From JANNHP01 sp031404455 (GTDB lineage Bacteria > Planctomycetota > JAJSAM01 > JAJVHW01): a DNA stretch of 24,722 bases. Below, one piece after another: positions 22,346-24,722 of the stretch (position 1 is the stretch's first letter; the number at the start of each line of letters is the position of its first letter). The stretch lies in assembly GCA_031404455.1 (NCBI GenBank), contig JANNHP010000111.1:1-24722 (forward strand), written 5' to 3'. Under the pieces are notes generated by a model that was given only the letters and a program-made list of their open reading frames with translations, was not told where the DNA came from and searched no databases. Position numbers and translations under genes: made by a program.

Positions 22346-22629
22346 ACACTCATGAGCCAGAAGAGGAAGAGCCCGACGATCACGAGCCCCGTCACGACGA
22401 TGAGACGCTTGCGCCGCCGCCACTTCGGGGAGCTGAGGTCGTCCCGGCCCTGGATGTCCGCCACGACCTCATCGTAGTCGTCGTCGGTGAAGTCATGGGC
22501 ATCCGACTCGTCGCGCCATCCGGTCTGCGCGTCGCTGCCGCAGTGCGGGCAGGCGAGCCTCCCCGACGGGAACTCGCCCGCGCACTGAGGGCACGTGGTG
22601 GTCTCGCGTCGCTTCTTCTTCCTGGCCAC
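22327..22629 (-). CDS. Zinc-ribbon, single-TM protein (100 aa)
   Basis: The N-terminus is Lys/Arg-rich, then comes a zinc ribbon with Cys13, Cys16, Cys27 and Cys30 (TTCPQC and LACPHC). An acidic segment (DAHDFTDDDYDEVVADIQG) and a basic stretch (KWRRRKR) lead into one TM helix (IVVTGLVIVGLFLFWLMS) at the C-terminus, so it is tail-anchored with the ribbon in the cytoplasm. Proteins of this layout are frequent in Planctomycetota; function unknown. The start is GTG at 22629, without a good Shine-Dalgarno. It stands alone and ends in a stop-codon hairpin. Confidence 0.78.
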   Translation of the reverse strand: MARKKKRRETTTCPQCAGEFPSGRLACPHCGSDAQTGWRDESDAHDFTDDDYDEVVADIQGRDDLSSPKWRRRKRLIVVTGLVIVGLFLFWLMSVGSSGW

Positions 22630-22714
22630 GGGGCAGAGGGGAAGGCAAGTGAGGCGTTCGAGGAAGGAGTTCCCCGGGCGATTGATGCGGCTGCGGGCGC
22701 GGATCGAATCGAAC

Positions 22715-22781
22715 GAGCAGGATCGACAGGGGTTCGGTGGGCGTGCTTCGCCCGACCGTCCGGTTCCCGTCTCTCCTGCTC
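22715..22781. other. Nested inverted repeats in the gap after the secreted TPGFW gene
   Basis: GAGCAGGA (22715-22722) and TCCTGCTC (22774-22781) enclose a second hairpin, CGGTGGGCG (22735-22743), loop TGCTT, CGCCCGACCG (22749-22758, one bulge). It lies 27 to 93 bases past the stop at 22808 on the minus strand. It may be a terminator or mRNA structure; no T tract is present. The rest of this 178-base gap shows nothing. Confidence 0.4.
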
Positions 22782-22807
22782 TTCGCTGCGCGACCGGTCT
22801 CGCCGGA

Positions 22808-23914
22808 CTACGGGACCCAGTTCTGGTCGTTGTTGGCGGCGTCGAGAGCGTTCTTCAGGGACTCCTGGTACGAGCGGTTCGCGTCGCCCGAAGGCGTGTA
22901 CGAGTCCGCCGCGAGCGCCGCGTCGGCGGCGGACATCAGGTCGACGATCGAGATCCGGTCGTTGCCGGGTCCCGTGTTGCCGCAGCCCGGCGCGTAGACG
23001 AGTGCGCCGCCGGCGACGAACCCGTTCAGGACGTTCAGGCGCATCGCGGCGAGGTGGATCGAGAGCATGTACGACATGTTCACGGCCTTGCCGTTCTTCA
23101 GCCACGTGCCGAAGTTCGACTTCGACGACGGATCGTACGCGTTGCCGGAGCCGTCGCAGAGGTGCAGCGCCGTGAGGGCGGCGAGGTCGTCGGACCCGAT
23201 GAGGGCCTGTCCGTTCTTGTTGCGCCAGAAGCCGGGCGTGTGACCGCCGCCGCCGGCCGGAGGAGGAGCGACCTCCGTGAGCACGAGCACGTCCTGACGG
23301 AACGCTCCGGACGCGTCGGTCACGTTCAGGACGCCGACGCCGCCGAGTCCCGACCAGGCGCCGGTGTAGGTGGCGCTGAACGCCTCCTCCACCCACGCGA
23401 AGGCGCGCGGGAAGACCGCGGGGTCGAGCTGGTTCGGGTAGACCTCCTCCTCCAGCATCCAGACCGCCCACTGGAGTTCGTCCGCGGAGTCGCGCCGGCC
23501 CTGCCCGAACGCGTAGTCGTATCCGGTCAACTGGCCGCGGCAGAACGCGTCGTAGAGGTAGGCCGTCTCGGGGGAGAGCGGATCCTCGCCCGGGCTCGTC
23601 TGGCCCGCGTTGCCGCCCGACTTCGCCGAGGTGCTGAGCGTCCACGTGCCGCTTCCGGCGAGGGTCTCGTTGCGCTCGAGGCAGAAGGTCTGGAAGCGGT
23701 TCCCGGAGTAGACCACCCCGTTCGCCATGCCTGCGACCGTGCCGTCGAACTGCGAGACGCCGATCTCGCCGCCGTTGTAGATGCCCGAGTAGTTCGTGAA
23801 GTCGCGCACGAGCGTGAGCGAACCGCTCGCGCCGAAGCTCGCGTCCGCAGCGAGCGCCAGCGCGAAGGCCGCGACGAACGCGACGGGACGCAGTCGGAGG
23901 GAAGTCGTTCTCAT
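22808..23914 (-). CDS. Secreted protein with FCLE region and C-terminal TPGFW domain (368 aa)
   Basis: A Sec signal peptide ends near Gly28 (ALALAADASFG). Residues 40-215 resemble the extracellular family often found in PEP-CTERM proteins: FQTFCLERNE with Cys78, TAYLYDAFCRG, LQWAVWMLEEE and a closing strand. Unlike those, no PEP-CTERM or LPxTG anchor is present. After a PPPAGGGG linker comes a C-terminal domain starting HTPGFWRNKNGQ (225-236) with MSYMLSIHLAAMRLNVLNG. It is seen in secreted proteins of several phyla, and its function is unknown. The ATG at 23914 has AGGAGA about 7 nt upstream. It is probably a released or surface-bound protein. Confidence 0.82.
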   Translation of the reverse strand: MRTTSLRLRPVAFVAAFALALAADASFGASGSLTLVRDFTNYSGIYNGGEIGVSQFDGTVAGMANGVVYSGNRFQTFCLERNETLAGSGTWTLSTSAKSGGNAGQTSPGEDPLSPETAYLYDAFCRGQLTGYDYAFGQGRRDSADELQWAVWMLEEEVYPNQLDPAVFPRAFAWVEEAFSATYTGAWSGLGGVGVLNVTDASGAFRQDVLVLTEVAPPPAGGGGHTPGFWRNKNGQALIGSDDLAALTALHLCDGSGNAYDPSSKSNFGTWLKNGKAVNMSYMLSIHLAAMRLNVLNGFVAGGALVYAPGCGNTGPGNDRISIVDLMSAADAALAADSYTPSGDANRSYQESLKNALDAANNDQNWVP

Positions 23915-23991
23915 CTGGTTTCTCCTGTAGCCGGAATCCACGCCTCGCCGCCGACGCGTGTTGCACCCCTATTGGCGTCCGCCCGCCGAAC

Positions 23992-24010
23992 TTTCCGCCG
24001 GTGGCGGAAA
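23992..24010. promoter_or_regulatory. Perfect palindrome TTTCCGCC-GGT-GGCGGAAA
   Basis: Perfect 8-bp arms around a 3-nt loop lie about 78 bases upstream of the secreted TPGFW gene and 117 bases after gyrA. It could be an operator for that gene, or a weak terminator. A-runs flank it on one side (GGCGGAAAAAT). Confidence 0.4.
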
Positions 24011-24057
24011 AATGTGCCGGAGTGCGCGCCCGCGGTCTGGCACCGCGAGCGGGCTGC

Positions 24058-24098
24058 CTCCGCGCGCGGCCCGCCGGGCGGCGCCCGGGCGCGCGGAG
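24058..24098 (-). terminator. GC-rich hairpin downstream of gyrA
   Basis: CTCCGCGCGC (24058-24067) pairs with GCGCGCGGAG (24089-24098), and CCGGGC (24074-24079) with GCCCGG (24083-24088) inside it, with a 6-nt bulge: 16 bp in all. It begins 28 bases past the gyrA stop. No T tract follows. Confidence 0.5.
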
Positions 24099-24126
24099 TC
24101 CCTCAGATTCCCGTTCGGAGCGAAGC

Positions 24127-24722
24127 CTACGTCGCGGGCGGAGGCTCGGGAGCGTTCGGCTCGGTGGGCGGCTCGGCAGGCGGCGCGCCCTCCGGGGCGG
24201 CCCCGCCCTCGGCAGGCGGCGCGCCTTCGTCCGCCGCCTCGTCGGGCTCGATCATCGCGACCGACACGATCCGGTCGCCCTCGTCCACGTCCATCAGCGT
24301 GACGCCCTGCGTGTTGCGGCCGATGGTGCGCGTGTCGCTGACGCGCGTGCGGACGACCATGCCCTTCTCGGTCATCATCATGAACTCGTCGCTCTCGGCG
24401 ACCGACTTCACCGCCACGACATCGCCGTTTCGCCCGAGCTTGATGTTGATGACGCCCTTGCCGTAGCGGCCCTGGAGCGGGTAGCCATTCGAGTTGTTGC
24501 TGGGATCGAGGCTGTCGATCGGGGTGCGCTTGCCGTAGCCGTTCGCGCAGACGGTGAGGATCGAGCGGCCCGCCTCGAGGACCACCAGCGAGACGACCTC
24601 GTCGCCCTTCTCCAGCTTGATGCCGCCGACGCCGGCGGAGGATCGTCCCATCGATCGCACGTCGCTCTCCGCGAACCGGATCGCCTGTCCCTTCTGCGTG
24701 GCGAGGAGGATCTCCTGACCCT
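24127..24722 (-). CDS. gyrA: DNA gyrase subunit A, C-terminal part (partial)
   Basis: The gene runs off the window at 24722; only the last 197 or so residues are visible. The first residues read EILLATQKGQAIRFAESD, then VRSMGRSSAGVGGIKL, ANGYGKRTPI, YPLQGRYGKGVINIK, TEKGMVVRTRVSDTRTIGR and NTQGVTLMDVDEGDRIVSVA. These are the repeated blades of the GyrA DNA-wrapping beta-pinwheel. ParC is the alternative, but the repeat spacing and motifs fit GyrA better. After the last blade there is an acidic, Pro/Ala-rich tail of about 40 residues containing two copies of GAPPAE. An acidic tail also follows the pinwheel in E. coli GyrA, where it modulates wrapping. Confidence 0.92.
   Translation of the reverse strand, partial: GQEILLATQKGQAIRFAESDVRSMGRSSAGVGGIKLEKGDEVVSLVVLEAGRSILTVCANGYGKRTPIDSLDPSNNSNGYPLQGRYGKGVINIKLGRNGDVVAVKSVAESDEFMMMTEKGMVVRTRVSDTRTIGRNTQGVTLMDVDEGDRIVSVAMIEPDEAADEGAPPAEGGAAPEGAPPAEPPTEPNAPEPPPAT

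Noticed and set aside
1..24722. Search for a defence, toxin-antitoxin, phage, CRISPR or biosynthetic system
   Set aside because: No nuclease, helicase, reverse transcriptase, integrase, NRPS/PKS or spacer array was recognised; the content is mostly housekeeping and envelope genes.

Overview
The window is very G+C-rich (about 70% by eye) with G/C-ending codons throughout. The gene content points to Planctomycetota or a close relative. The signs are a DUF1800/DUF1501 pair, mcsA-mcsB, many short signal-peptide or lipoprotein genes of unknown function, a zinc-ribbon/one-TM protein, PQQ-like and gluzincin-like secreted proteins, and a secreted 'TPGFW' protein. The lineage call is inference from content. 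No rRNA, tRNA, CRISPR, IS element or phage gene was seen.

Layout. (1) 50-2585, minus: a 62-aa basic ORF, a secreted protein that looks like a metallopeptidase with a ruined active site, a lipoprotein and a helical protein. (2) 2649-6394: one plus-strand sulfotransferase facing a minus-strand block of glycosyltransferase and two more sulfotransferases. This is probably a small glycan-sulfation island, and it is studded with REP-type palindromes. (3) 6564-6767, minus: a DUF4177-like protein ending in a hairpin. (4) 6868-16237, plus: PEGA lipoprotein, murD, hypothetical, mcsA, mcsB, lipoprotein, a 981-aa secreted PQQ-like plus metallopeptidase protein, and a secreted hypothetical. (5) 16247-24722, minus; in transcription order: the 3' part of gyrA, a secreted TPGFW protein, a zinc-ribbon membrane protein, a thioredoxin-fold/TPR exported protein, a coupled 4-TM/DUF1800/DUF1501 operon, a hypothetical protein and a trans-aconitate methyltransferase.

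How genes work together. mcsA and mcsB form the protein-arginine kinase and its zinc-binding activator. The glycosyltransferase and sulfotransferases probably build and sulfate a surface glycan. The 4-TM, DUF1800 and DUF1501 genes overlap by 1-4 bases and probably act together at the envelope. murD is coupled by a GTGA overlap to a PEGA lipoprotein, which links cytoplasmic peptidoglycan precursor synthesis to an envelope protein.

Non-coding signals are the least expected part. Four genes with no Shine-Dalgarno have a TANNNT hexamer 8-10 nt before the ATG, as expected for leaderless transcripts. Three minus-strand genes end in perfect or near-perfect GC hairpins that overlap the stop codon and lack a U tract. 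Two palindromic repeat families (GTAGGGGCGGGTTT and GGGGAC-n-GTCC) lie at gene ends, and in two cases the repeat supplies or adjoins the last codons and stop. I found no clear defence or mobile system.
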